Source: UBA5069 sp963773745 (GTDB lineage: Bacteria; Chloroflexota; Anaerolineae; Caldilineales; Caldilineaceae). From it: 64,000 bases of DNA. The notes beneath the pieces were generated by a model. The model was given only the letters and a program-made list of their open reading frames with translations, did no database searches and was not told the origin of the DNA. This document shows positions 11,433 through 20,522 of the stretch, piece by piece. The stretch covers positions 248,001 through 312,000 of the forward strand of contig CAVZCL010000001.1 in NCBI GenBank assembly GCA_963773745.1, written 5' to 3'. The first letter of the stretch is position 1; each line of letters opens with the position of its first letter. The translations under genes were made by a program, and so were the position numbers.

Positions 11433-11461
11433 TTGCGCCTCGCAATCCTTCGATGTAGCAT
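11433..11461 (+). promoter_or_regulatory. Candidate sigma-70-type promoter for the binding-protein/NBR1-Ig gene
   Basis: TTGCGC and TAGCAT are separated by 17 bases, about 70 bases before the start codon at 11534. The match to consensus is moderate. Confidence 0.45.
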
Positions 11462-11533
11462 AGGCGCAGCGCATTTTGGCTCACGACGCCTTCATCTCGC
11501 CTCACCACACAAATAGATTCTCGGGGGATCACC

Positions 11534-13570
11534 ATGAAAGCAACCAATCACCCTGCCCACAGCGGCAGGCGCGCGCTGCAGGTGGTCGCGTGGGTGTGCG
11601 TCCTGCTGCTCGCGGGTGGCCTGCTTGCGGGCTACATGGCGCCGCAGAGGCTTCTCGCCGCCGCACCCAAGCAGGCGGCGCCGTTGCCCACACCGCCCAC
11701 CGAAGACCTGAACCGCATTCGCCAGGCAGGCACGGTTGTCGTGGGCACCTCGGCAGATTACGAGCCCTTCTCCTTCTACAACAGCAGCTTCGCGCTCGAC
11801 GGCTTCGACATCCGCCTTGCGCAGGAATTGGCGCAGGAGCTGGATGTCGAGGTCGATTTCAAGACCTTCGCCTTCGCCGGTTTGCTTGATGCGCTACGCT
11901 TGGGACAGGTTGATGTCGCCATCGGCGCCATCTCCGTCACACCCGAGCGCCAGGCGATTGTCGACTTCACCAATGTCTACTTCATCGATACGTCCACCGC
12001 ACTCGTGCGCACCGATGCCGGCTTCACGCTGAACACAGCGGAGGACTTTGCCGGCAAGAAGGTCGCCGTCGAAGCGGGCACCACCCACCTCAGCTTTGCC
12101 CAGCAGCGGCTCGTTGACACCGGCATCATTCGCCAGCAGGACCTGATGTCGATGAATGACGTCAACGATGCCATTACAGCGCTGCGCAGCGGCACGGTGG
12201 ACGTGGTGATTGTCGGCAGCCTGCCGGCGCAGGCGCTGGATGCGCGTTTCACCGATATCACCGACGGCGGCAGCGGCTTCAACAGCCAGCAGTTGGCAAT
12301 TGCCGTGCGCAAAGGCTCCAACCTGGTTGAGCCCCTCAACCGTGCGCTGATTGCGCTGCAGGCCGACGGCCGTTACGGCACGCTTGTGCGCCAATATCTT
12401 ACGGGCGGCGCATCGCCGGACGGTGGCGACACAGGGCTGATTCCGCTCCCGCCCGCGGCCACCGCTGAACCCAGCGCGACGCCCACCGGGCTGGTCGCGC
12501 CTCCCACAGCAACCGCGCCTGCGGGCGCCACGCCGGAGCCCGCAGCCACACCCAGCGCAACCGCAACGGCCGTGCCGCCCACTGTCACGTCGACACCCAC
12601 AGAAGTGCCCTGCGTCTACGGTTCAGCCTTCGTCGAGGACCTGACCTTCGATGACCAGAACATGACCGCGCCGCCGCAGATGATCCCAGGCATGACCTTT
12701 GACAAGACGTGGCGCATGCGCAATTCGGGCAATTGCCCGTGGCAGCCCGATTTCGCACTCTTCTACGTCAGCGGCAACCGTCCCGAAGCCTCCATGAATG
12801 GGCGGCCCGTGCCCGTGGGCCGCGTCGTCATGCCCGGCGAAACAGTCGACCTGACCGCCGGCCTGATTGCACCCAACACCTACGGCGTCTTCCAGGGCTT
12901 CTGGCAATTGCGCAACAACGTGGGCAACTTCTTTGGCGAAACCGTGTGGGTGGGCATCAACGTACCCGATCCCAACCCACCCACGCCCACGCCCACGCCA
13001 ATCCCGCCCACGCCGGTCCCGGCGCCAACGGCAACCCCCCAGCCCGCAGGCTGGACGGGCAACCCCAATCTGCGCGCCGACAGCCAGTGGATTAACCAGG
13101 GGCAGTGCACCAACATCCGCTGGGACGTAGACGGCGTGAATGCAGTCTTCTTTGTGGATGGCGGCAACGTCATGGGCAAGGGCGGCCATGATGCGCAGAC
13201 GGTTTGCCCCCCCTTCACGCAGACCTATGAACTGCGCGTGGTGACGCTTGACAACCAGACGCAGTCCTTTTTCATTCAGATCAACGTCGCGGGCAACCCG
13301 CAGCCGCCTGCCTTCTCGATCAACTTCTGGGCGGACCGCAACGAAATCCGCCGTGGCGAGTGCACAACATTGCGCTGGGATGTGCAGGGCGTGCGCGAGG
13401 TCTTCTATCAGGATCGCGGTGTGCCAGGCGTCGGCTCCAGCGAGGAGTGTCCGGGCAGTGACCGCACCTACCGTCTCCGTGTAATTCGCCAGGACGGCGG
13501 CGAAGAGCGGCGCGACGTCTTTGTGCGCGTCATCCAGCGTGATGACGGCGCCTGGCGGCCTGACGAATAG
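11534..13570 (+). CDS. Extracytoplasmic solute-binding protein fused to NBR1-like Ig and two Ig-like domains
   Basis: The protein has 678 residues. An N-terminal hydrophobic segment (residues about 14-38) is a signal peptide or membrane anchor. Residues about 58-290 form a type 3 solute-binding domain of the amino-acid-binding kind (GTVVVGTSADYEPFSF, then DVAIGAISVTPER). A Pro/Thr/Ala-rich linker follows. Residues about 370-475 match the NBR1-like Ig domain (FDKTWRMRNSGNCPW, then GFWQLRN), which is frequent in Chloroflexota surface proteins. A TPTPTP linker leads to two related Ig-like modules, each with an x-GxCTxxRWDV motif. The start is supported by GGGGGAT upstream. No transporter permease or ATPase lies next to it, so it may act as a surface sensor or ligand-binding protein rather than as part of a standard ABC system. 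Confidence 0.8.
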   Translation: MKATNHPAHSGRRALQVVAWVCVLLLAGGLLAGYMAPQRLLAAAPKQAAPLPTPPTEDLNRIRQAGTVVVGTSADYEPFSFYNSSFALDGFDIRLAQELAQELDVEVDFKTFAFAGLLDALRLGQVDVAIGAISVTPERQAIVDFTNVYFIDTSTALVRTDAGFTLNTAEDFAGKKVAVEAGTTHLSFAQQRLVDTGIIRQQDLMSMNDVNDAITALRSGTVDVVIVGSLPAQALDARFTDITDGGSGFNSQQLAIAVRKGSNLVEPLNRALIALQADGRYGTLVRQYLTGGASPDGGDTGLIPLPPAATAEPSATPTGLVAPPTATAPAGATPEPAATPSATATAVPPTVTSTPTEVPCVYGSAFVEDLTFDDQNMTAPPQMIPGMTFDKTWRMRNSGNCPWQPDFALFYVSGNRPEASMNGRPVPVGRVVMPGETVDLTAGLIAPNTYGVFQGFWQLRNNVGNFFGETVWVGINVPDPNPPTPTPTPIPPTPVPAPTATPQPAGWTGNPNLRADSQWINQGQCTNIRWDVDGVNAVFFVDGGNVMGKGGHDAQTVCPPFTQTYELRVVTLDNQTQSFFIQINVAGNPQPPAFSINFWADRNEIRRGECTTLRWDVQGVREVFYQDRGVPGVGSSEECPGSDRTYRLRVIRQDGGEERRDVFVRVIQRDDGAWRPDE

Positions 13571-13600
13571 GCCAGCACGTCAAACAGGCGCAGAAAGAGT

Positions 13601-13633
13601 GGGAGGAGCGATGGATCGCTCCTCCCGCTTTTT
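13601..13633 (+). terminator. Rho-independent terminator
   Basis: GGGAGGAGCG pairs with CGCTCCTCCC across a six-base loop. GC and TTTTT follow, 30 bases after the stop of the solute-binding/NBR1-Ig gene. Confidence 0.85.
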
Positions 13634-13848
13634 CTGTGTGGCAAATCACTTGTGGTGGCGCGTCTGCGCAATCCATTGCACTCGCAGCAGCGGGGCCGAT
13701 TTGCCACCTGTTTGCTGGTCATGAAGGGAACGCATATATCTCCACATGCGATTAATGGATTGTGGCCTGCACCATCAATCAGCGCCGCGCGTTCGTTCGC
13801 ATTGACACCGTGATGCCTCATACGCACGAGGTGAGGGAGAGCACCAGA

Positions 13849-15004
13849 ATGATACAGCAACTGAAACGGGGCCGTGTCCTTGCCCCACTGGCATTGGTGG
13901 CCGCGCTGCTGATCGGCGCGTGCGCCGACGCCCCATTGAAATCGTTGCCCGTTGCCGATCCGCCGGCCACACCCGCCGCCGTGGCAACGCTCGGCGGTGA
14001 ACCAACCGAGAGCACTGTCCCCGCAACCACAGCCATGGCCGGAGCCGAGGGCGTACTCATCACCGGATCCTCGCTCGAAGGCTACAACTTCGAAAACCCG
14101 ATGGGCGACACCATTGGCAAGGTGAGTGACCTTATCCTGGATTCTTCCACAGGCGGCTTGATCTACATTGTCATCGACTACGGTGGCATCCTGGATTTGG
14201 GTGGCCGCCAGTTGCCCATGCCGCTCTCGGCCTTTGAGTGCCGCAGCCAGGCACAAATGGAAGCCGTCGACAGCATCGTCGGACGCGCGTGCAGCGACCG
14301 CTGTCGTCTCAAGCATTCCCACGACGACCACCGATGCACTTGCGCTCACCGAACCCGTACCACTGACTACAACCGCCCCCGCGCCGCCGGGAACCTGCGA
14401 TCATATTGTCATCCGCTTTGACGAGAATGAGCTTGCCAAATTCCCCGCGCTGGATGACAACTGGTATGCAAGCACAGATTGGGGCAGCGGCGTCCAAAAC
14501 TTCTGGGACGCGCTGGGCCTTGGCATCAATACGCGCGCCAGTGATGCGCCGGCCCCCGCTTACGTGCGCCTCTCCAACCTGCTGGAGCGCGGCGTCGCAA
14601 ACGCAGGGCTGGGCGACGGCAACGTCGATGACGTGCTGATAGACCTCGCACGGGGCGCCGTCAAGTACGTGCTCGCGACATTTGTGGATGTGCCCAGCGG
14701 CGATCTGTTCCTTATACCCTACGATGCTTTCGACACGGCGCTCTCCACGGACGCGCTCGCTTTTGCATCAGGGTTCGACCCAAATCTGCTTGGTCGCGCG
14801 CCGCGCCTGCCACGCGCAGTGCTGATGGATCCTCCGCAAGCCGGCCCCTCCACCGAGGCGCAGGCGCATGCCTTCTGGCGGGAGCAAGGATACCTCCAGC
14901 AGTGGGGCGAGAATGGCGGCGCAGAGAGCGTGCTGCCTTCCACCAACGGGAACCTCGTGGCCGGCGCAACGATCACGAACACAGCTACGGTCACCAGCCC
15001 CTGA
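13849..15004 (+). CDS. Lipoprotein with two PRC-barrel-like domains (one apparent frameshift)
   Basis: The start at 13849 follows GAGGTGAGGGAGA. The N-terminus is a lipoprotein signal with lipobox LIGAC, so the mature protein should be exported and lipid-anchored. A Thr/Ala/Pro-rich spacer precedes a PRC-barrel domain (GDTIGKVSDLILD, then GGRQLPMPLSAF). Around 14270-14320 the frame moves by one base. Sense then continues in the second frame through a Thr-rich linker to a second, weaker PRC-like domain (VKYVLATFVDV, then LFLIPYDAF). The full product would be about 384 residues. PRC-barrels usually act in the cytoplasm, as in RimM or photosynthetic reaction centres, so an exported tandem copy is unusual. 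The function is unknown. Confidence 0.65.
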
Positions 15005-15037
15005 CCATCACGCCAGGCCAGGCTATTCTGACCACAA

Positions 15038-15073
15038 GAGAAGGGGCGCGACCAAGTGGTCGCGCCCCTTCTC
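15038..15073. terminator. Hairpin between convergent genes
   Basis: A 17-bp perfect stem (GAGAAGGGGCGCGACCA) with a two-base centre lies between the stop of the PRC-barrel gene and the stop of the minus-strand S8 protease. There is no clear T-run, so it is a weak or bidirectional terminator. Confidence 0.6.
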
Positions 15074-15100
15074 GATTTGCACCATGCACGTCACAAAGCG

Positions 15101-17011
15101 CTAGCGGCTCTTTCCCGCGCTTCCGTCGATCTTGCCGGTCGCGTTGGGCAGCGGCTCCTCTGCCGACCACGCCACCGCACAGGATTCGCCCGAACGAATG
15201 CGCACATCATCCACACGGAAATTGCTGACGTTGCTGCCATTCGTCGTTGCCTTGAACTCGACGTCAATGGTTTTGCCCGCCAGATCGCTCAGGTCAATCG
15301 ACATGTTGTGCCAAATCCCATCGCTAGTGGCGTAACACATTGGCATAATCTCTTCGCGCACCGTCTTGCCGCCCGACTTCACCAGCACCCGGGCGACGTC
15401 ATAGTCGCAATCAAACTCCTCTGATATCAGGTTGTACCAGAAGGAGAGCATCGCGTCTTCATTTTTGGGTACGGTGACGCGCTGTGACAGCACCGAAACT
15501 TCGTCGTTCAGCCCGGCGAGCCATCCCACATAAGCGCCCGTACGCGGGAATGCCCCATAGCACTCGTAGTCAGAGCAGACGAGTTCGAAATCGTTGGACG
15601 AGCTCTGCTTCCATACTGTTGCGCCCGACTCATAGCCGCCATTCAGGATAACGTCGGTGCAAACAAAGGGCGGCGCCGTGTTGAAGCGATTGAAGAGCAG
15701 CCGGTTGGGCGAACCCACGTCGATGGCCGACAAGCGCCCTGTGGTTGCGCTGTTGATAAGCGCCGCAGCAACCTGCGCCGGCGTGGCCTTGGGCTTTGTG
15801 CCAAGATAGGTGGCCGCAACGCCCGCCACATGCGGCGATGCCATGGAAGTGCCCCACTCGTAGGCGTAGTCCGTGTCCGAACTGTTCCAGGCAGACAAGA
15901 TGCGTGACCCGGGCGCAAAGATGTCAACGCAGGTGCCGACGTTGGAGTACGAACTGCGCCAGTCGCCTGCATCAACCGCGCCCACAGTAATTGCGGCGGG
16001 GACGCCGGCCGGAGAGTTAAGGCATGCATTGCTGTTTTCGTTGCCTGCTGCCACCACATAGGTCACACCGGAGAGGATGGAATTGCGCACCGCAATGTCA
16101 ATTGCAGTGGATCGGCTGCCGCCCAGGCTCATGTTGGCAACCGCCGGCTTGATGGCGTTCTTCGACACCCAGTTGACGCCGGCGATCACCATAGCGTCGG
16201 TGCCGGAGCCGCACGCGTCAAGCACACGCACGGAGTGGATAGTGGCCGAGCGCGCCACGCCCACATGGATGCCGGCAGCCGTCGCAGCAACGTGCGTGCC
16301 GTGACCGTAGCAGTCATTGACGCCGTTCCCATCGTTGACGCTCGTAAAGCCGCCTGCCGTCCGGTTGAAAAACTCATCGTGCGACAAGCGAATGCCCGTG
16401 TCGAGCACATAAATGTGCACGCCTGCCCCGCTGAACGCGGGAGTGAAGCTTCCATCCAGCGAGAGGTCGCGCTGGTCAATGCGGTCGAGACCCCACAGGT
16501 CTTCAGAGTTCGCGCCGGTTGACGCAGCCGGCGCAAGCTCGGTCGGCAGATCCGGCGGCGGCGCCACACGGATTACATGATTCGGCTCGACCAGCGCCAC
16601 GCTGGGGTTGGCTTCAAGCGCGGCCACGGCCTCAGGCGTAAGCACGGCCGCGAAGCCCTCTACGGCGCTGTCGTAGGTAAAGAGCAGCTCGCCACCGTAG
16701 CGCTGCACGGTATCGGCGGCAAAGGCCTCAGCCGTGACGACGTCACCCGCCGCGGCACGAATGTCATTTGCCTCAAGCACCACGATGTATTCATTGGGGA
16801 TGACGCTGCCGTTGGCAGGCAGGCTGGCGGCCTCTGCAGTGCAGGCGCAGACAGGCGCCGGCTGCTTGCGAACGGCGGGCACAAAGATTGAAGCGCCTGC
16901 GGCAGTGGAGTCGGGCGGCGTGTCCTGCGCCAATGCAGGCAGGGAAGCCGCCACGAGAAAGCCAACTGCGAGGAATGAGGAGAGGGCAAACCAAATACTA
17001 CGTCGCTGCAT
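15101..17011 (-). CDS. Secreted subtilisin-like serine protease (S8, proteinase K/thermitase type) with C-terminal beta domain
   Basis: The protein has 636 residues. A Sec signal peptide (residues about 1-28, ending ALA-Q) is followed by IFVPAVRK, a short motif resembling those near the ends of other secreted proteins here. An inhibitor_I9-type propeptide (about 70-150, YIVVLEAND) precedes the catalytic domain. The triad is visible as VLDTG, GHGTHVA and GTSMASP, with AAGN as the oxyanion Asn. After about residue 450 a jelly-roll-like domain (about 180 residues, NGGYESG, then VDDVRIRSGE) may bind substrate or the surface. The start at 17011 was chosen over an upstream in-frame ATG because AAAGGA lies nine bases before it. 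It should degrade protein outside the cell. Confidence 0.85.
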   Translation of the reverse strand: MQRRSIWFALSSFLAVGFLVAASLPALAQDTPPDSTAAGASIFVPAVRKQPAPVCACTAEAASLPANGSVIPNEYIVVLEANDIRAAAGDVVTAEAFAADTVQRYGGELLFTYDSAVEGFAAVLTPEAVAALEANPSVALVEPNHVIRVAPPPDLPTELAPAASTGANSEDLWGLDRIDQRDLSLDGSFTPAFSGAGVHIYVLDTGIRLSHDEFFNRTAGGFTSVNDGNGVNDCYGHGTHVAATAAGIHVGVARSATIHSVRVLDACGSGTDAMVIAGVNWVSKNAIKPAVANMSLGGSRSTAIDIAVRNSILSGVTYVVAAGNENSNACLNSPAGVPAAITVGAVDAGDWRSSYSNVGTCVDIFAPGSRILSAWNSSDTDYAYEWGTSMASPHVAGVAATYLGTKPKATPAQVAAALINSATTGRLSAIDVGSPNRLLFNRFNTAPPFVCTDVILNGGYESGATVWKQSSSNDFELVCSDYECYGAFPRTGAYVGWLAGLNDEVSVLSQRVTVPKNEDAMLSFWYNLISEEFDCDYDVARVLVKSGGKTVREEIMPMCYATSDGIWHNMSIDLSDLAGKTIDVEFKATTNGSNVSNFRVDDVRIRSGESCAVAWSAEEPLPNATGKIDGSAGKSR

Positions 17012-17134
17012 AACGCCGTCCTTTCGCTGCCAAAACAAAACGCTCCAAGATACCGATGGTACAAAGAGCCGCGGCAGGACGGCGCGCTACCCTGACTACA
17101 AAAGGCGGGGGAGTGCCGATTGCGTGGCACTTTC

Positions 17135-17162
17135 ATTGTACCGGAATTCCCTTCTGATGCAA
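17135..17162 (-). promoter_or_regulatory. Candidate promoter for the S8 protease
   Basis: On the minus strand TTGCAT and TACAAT are separated by 16 bases, roughly 120 bases upstream of the protease start. The palindromic element at 17183 ends just upstream of the -35 box. Confidence 0.45.
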
Positions 17163-17182
17163 TACCCCTTTTCGCACCTCAC

Positions 17183-17406
17183 AGGGCTTCTCAAAAGTCA
17201 GGCTGAGGTGTGGCAAGCGCCAACAGCAACCTCACCCCCGGCCCCTCTCCAGAAATTTGGAGAGGGGAGCAAAACAAGTGCGTCACGCCGGAGATGTGAC
17301 CGATAACGGCGGCGCTGTGCTCCCCTCTCCAATGTTCTGGAGAGGGGCCGGGGGTGAGGTTGCTGTTGGCGCTTGCCACACCTCAGCCTGACTTTTGAGA
17401 AGCCCT
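17183..17406. mobile_element. MITE-like palindromic element with 12-bp flanking direct repeats
   Basis: The element is 224 bp long. Its two arms of about 70 bp are almost perfect inverted copies, both beginning AGGGCTTCTCAAAAGTCAGG. A nested inverted repeat (GGAGAGGGGAGCA and complement) sits inside. It carries no ORF. TTCGCACCTCAC occurs directly outside both ends (17171-17182 and 17407-17418), as expected for a target-site duplication. The CCTCACCCCCGGCCCCTCTCC segment resembles a widespread bacterial intergenic palindrome. Confidence 0.7.
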
Positions 17407-17443
17407 TTCGCACCTCACGGAGCTCGCAAATGTACAAAATACC

Positions 17444-17477
17444 GAAGCGAGGCTCCCAATCGCGGAAGCCTCGCTTC
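17444..17477. repeat. GAAGCGAGGCTTCC hairpin, copy 1
   Basis: Arms GAAGCGAGGCTCCC and GGAAGCCTCGCTTC (one mismatch) enclose a six-base loop. It lies 25 bases past the 3' end of the minus-strand corrinoid protein gene. Three further copies occur in this window. Confidence 0.75.
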
Positions 17478-17501
17478 AGATGTGCATCCGGCAAGTCTGG
17501 T

Positions 17502-18152
17502 TCAGGCAATGCCCAGCAGCCCCTTTGCCACACGCGCCGCGCTGCCCGCGTCCGGCGCATAGCCATCTGCCCCCACCTGCTTTGCAAACGCCTCGCTAAC
17601 GGGCGCGCCGCCCACCACAATCTTCAAGCCGTCGCGCAGCCCGGCCTGCTCCAGCGTGCGAATCGTCGTGCCAATCGCGGGCATGGTCGTGGAAAGCAGC
17701 GCCGACAGCCCCAGAATCTGGGGCTTGTGTTCCTTCACCGCATCCACGAAGGTCTCAGCGTCCACATCCACGCCCAGGTCGATCACCTGAAAGCCCGCAC
17801 CCTCCATCATCATGCCTACCAGGTTCTTGCCAATGTCGTGTACATCACCAGCCACCGTGCCGATGACGAAGGTGCCCGCGCCGGCGGACTCATCCGTTAG
17901 CAGATGGGGGCGCAACACCTGCACAACGCTCTGCATTGTCTTGGCCGAAATGAGCATCTCGGGGACGAACTTCTCGCCCTGCTCAAACTGCGTGCCCACC
18001 TCGTCCATGGCCGGAATGCAGGCGTCCTGCAGGATTGTGTCGGCGCTGATGCCGGCGTCCAGCCCCGCCTGCGCGTGGCCGGCCGCGGCGCGAATATTGC
18101 CGTCCAGCACATCGTCAAAGATGGTATCGAGAATATCTTCGTCTGCCGTCAC
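17502..18152 (-). CDS. Methyltransferase cognate corrinoid protein (B12-binding)
   Basis: The protein has 216 residues. Residues 1-85 form the helical B12-binding-2 (cap) domain found in methionine synthase and MtbC/MttC-type proteins. Residues about 90-216 form the Rossmann-like cobalamin-binding domain with DVHDIGKN (the His is the lower axial cobalt ligand), GLSALLSTTM and GGAPV. It would carry a methyl group on cobalt between a substrate methyltransferase and an acceptor. The start is GTG, eight bases after GAGGAG. It lies 87 bases downstream of a URO-D-family methyltransferase on the same strand, so the two probably form a pair. The methyl donor is not evident. Confidence 0.85.
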   Translation of the reverse strand: MTADEDILDTIFDDVLDGNIRAAAGHAQAGLDAGISADTILQDACIPAMDEVGTQFEQGEKFVPEMLISAKTMQSVVQVLRPHLLTDESAGAGTFVIGTVAGDVHDIGKNLVGMMMEGAGFQVIDLGVDVDAETFVDAVKEHKPQILGLSALLSTTMPAIGTTIRTLEQAGLRDGLKIVVGGAPVSEAFAKQVGADGYAPDAGSAARVAKGLLGIA

Positions 18153-18239
18153 TGCATGATCTCCTCAGAATAATGCGCCGGCGCTGTCGGCGCGCGGCCC
18201 GAATTCACAACACATTTGAACAGGAAGAACCATTGCACA

Positions 18240-19319
18240 TCAATTGCTCTCTGCTACGGCATGCACCAGCGCCCAGAAGTTCTCAAGCGGTGTATCGGCC
18301 TGCACGTGATGGGTGGGCGCGCAGATCCAGCCGCCGCCAACGCCCAGCGTATCACGTCGCGCCTGCACCTCGGCGCGCACATCGGCCGGCGTGCCAAAAG
18401 GCAGGGTGCTCTGCACGTCAATCGCGCCAAAGAAACTCAGGCGGTCGCCATATTCCTGCTTGAGCCGCGCCGGGTCCATGCTGTCCGGTTGAATGGGGTT
18501 GAGCACATCAACGCCAATTTCGATCAAATCGGGAATAATCGGGTAGATTGCGCCATCCGAATGGTAGGCAATGGAAACAGTGGGACGAATTGCACGCACC
18601 TCGGCAATCAGCGTAGCCATGCGCTCCTTAAAGAAGGTGCGCCACGTCTTGGGGGAAATCAGCATATGTTTTTGGCTGCCCATGTCGTCGCCCAGCCAAA
18701 TCATGTCAACGCCGCGCTGCGCCATCTGGCAAGCAACTGCCTTGTGATAGCGCCACGTAATTTCGAGAATCTCGTGCGTCAGTTCCGGCTCCATGAGGAA
18801 ATCCAGCAGCATCTGCTGAAAGCCGCGCAGCGCCCAGCCCGACTCGAAGATTGTGCAGTGGAGGCGGCCAATAATGTAGTGCTCGGCCTGATACTCGGCA
18901 ACCAGCCGCTCAAGGTTTACGTATAAGTCGGGACGATTTGGATCGGGGGCTTGATAGGTCGCCAGCGCCTCGGCGTTGGCCAATGGATGGCCCTTCATTT
19001 CGGTGAAGAAGCCCGTACCCCACGGCGTGACGTAGTTCTTTGTGGCCCACTCCACCCCCCACTCGTCGGTATAGGGCTTGGTGTCCAGATAGTAGTTCGT
19101 CACCCAGCCCACGGAGCATTGGAGCGCATCCTGCCCCGTCGCCAGCTCCAGCTCATAGCCATTCCAGCGGCCGTTGTGTGGATCGTGAATGGCAACGGGC
19201 GCGAGGCCCAGTTCGGCGCGCAGGCGGGCGGCGAATTCGGGCACATATGTGGCCTGGAATGGCACTCGATCGGGTGTTTCGCGGGCAAGCGCCATTTGGA
19301 CGCGTTCGCGGGGCTTCAT
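18240..19319 (-). CDS. Uroporphyrinogen decarboxylase-family (MtaA/CmuA-like) methyltransferase
   Basis: The protein has 359 residues and a URO-D TIM-barrel fold, starting MKPRERVQMALARETPDRVP. The start at 19319 is fixed by AGGAG seven bases upstream; a longer ORF adds 57 non-homologous residues. HSDG (about residue 248) and a Cys in ICAPTHH near the C-terminus match zinc-ligand positions of corrinoid-dependent URO-D methyltransferases, although the second ligand of the HxC motif is Asp here. True haem-pathway HemE is unlikely given the partner corrinoid gene downstream. It probably moves a methyl group to or from that corrinoid protein. The substrate is unknown. Confidence 0.75.
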   Translation of the reverse strand: MKPRERVQMALARETPDRVPFQATYVPEFAARLRAELGLAPVAIHDPHNGRWNGYELELATGQDALQCSVGWVTNYYLDTKPYTDEWGVEWATKNYVTPWGTGFFTEMKGHPLANAEALATYQAPDPNRPDLYVNLERLVAEYQAEHYIIGRLHCTIFESGWALRGFQQMLLDFLMEPELTHEILEITWRYHKAVACQMAQRGVDMIWLGDDMGSQKHMLISPKTWRTFFKERMATLIAEVRAIRPTVSIAYHSDGAIYPIIPDLIEIGVDVLNPIQPDSMDPARLKQEYGDRLSFFGAIDVQSTLPFGTPADVRAEVQARRDTLGVGGGWICAPTHHVQADTPLENFWALVHAVAESN

Positions 19320-19508
19320 GCTTCTGCTCCTGGCTGGGGTGGCGGCGTGGTCATGGCTGGTGTCTCGCGCCGTAGATGGTCTCTGCCCAATTGTACCTTG
19401 CGCGGCGGTGAAGCTGTGCATGAGCGCCACAGCCATGCAACGCCGCCCTGCAACGCCGCCACACGTTGCCAATGTGCGCGTCCCACGCAAATCGGTTTAG
19501 AATGGGAT

Positions 19509-20396
19509 ATGCACAAAACGCGAAGTCGGACTCATGGCAGGTCAATCCTGCTGCTCACACTTGTTCTGCTCATTTTTGCCGCCAGCGCAACGGCCGTGGC
19601 TGCTGCAGGGCCGCTGCAGGAGAACCCATCGCCCATGGCCCCCGCAAACGCCGCTCGCGCAATCCCGAAGATTGGGGATGACACGCCGCTGGTCGACAGC
19701 GAAGATTTCCGCATCTACGGCCTCAATCTGCACGGCTCCAATGCCTTTATGATTGAGACGCCTGAGGGTGTGACGCTGGTCGATGCCGGCATGCCGATTT
19801 CGGCGCGGCGCGTGCTGCGCAAGCTTGAGGCGATCGGCCGGCCGGACGACCTCTGCCAAATCTACATCACCCACGCGCACCTCGACCACTTTGGCGCTGC
19901 AGCCGCGCTGCGCGAAAAATCCGGCGCGCCCATCATCATCCATGAGGCCGACGCAAAGGCACTGGCTGTCGGCCGCACCGAGCTTGGCAGCGTACGCAAC
20001 TGGGAGTGGTCCAAGCTGCCGCTGCCTGCAATTGAGCGCCTCATCGAGATTGCGCCCACGCCGCCGGACCAGACGGTGGTCGACGGTGAAGCGATTACCA
20101 GTTGCGGGCTGGACGCGAAGGTGGTGCACACGCCGGGTCACACACCAGGCTCCAGCACCTTGCTCGTCACCGATCCTGCAACGGGCAACAGCTACGCCTT
20201 TGTGGGTGACCTCTTTTCTACAATGGGCGGGCTGCATGCGCAGAGCTCTTACGCGCACAATTGGGGCCATATTGCGGTCAGCATACAAGCGGTGCGTGAG
20301 CATCTGCCGACACTTATCTTCCCGGGCCACGGTGACAGCGTGATTACACAGGATGAGTTGCTCAATTACATCATTTCCGGGCCGGCCGCGCCATGA
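19509..20396 (+). CDS. Exported metallo-beta-lactamase-fold hydrolase
   Basis: The protein has 295 residues. A signal peptide (residues about 12-33, LLLTLVLLIFAASATAVAAA) directs export. The MBL core has THAHLDH (HxHxDH), PGHTPGS, FVGDLFS and PGHGD, which together give a full two-metal site. The domain is compact and lacks glyoxalase II or beta-lactamase signature loops, so the substrate cannot be named. It is transcribed away from the URO-D gene, with 189 bases between the starts. No strong ribosome binding site is visible. Confidence 0.8.
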   Translation: MHKTRSRTHGRSILLLTLVLLIFAASATAVAAAGPLQENPSPMAPANAARAIPKIGDDTPLVDSEDFRIYGLNLHGSNAFMIETPEGVTLVDAGMPISARRVLRKLEAIGRPDDLCQIYITHAHLDHFGAAAALREKSGAPIIIHEADAKALAVGRTELGSVRNWEWSKLPLPAIERLIEIAPTPPDQTVVDGEAITSCGLDAKVVHTPGHTPGSSTLLVTDPATGNSYAFVGDLFSTMGGLHAQSSYAHNWGHIAVSIQAVREHLPTLIFPGHGDSVITQDELLNYIISGPAAP

Positions 20397-20522
20397 TTGC
20401 AAAGTGCGTGGCGGCAATTTCAGCCGCCGAATGTCGATAATACATCTCCTCCTTGAGAACGGAGGGTGCGGCCGCCGGTACAACGATTGGCGTGCTGTCT
20501 ACGAAGAACGGAAAGATGAACC

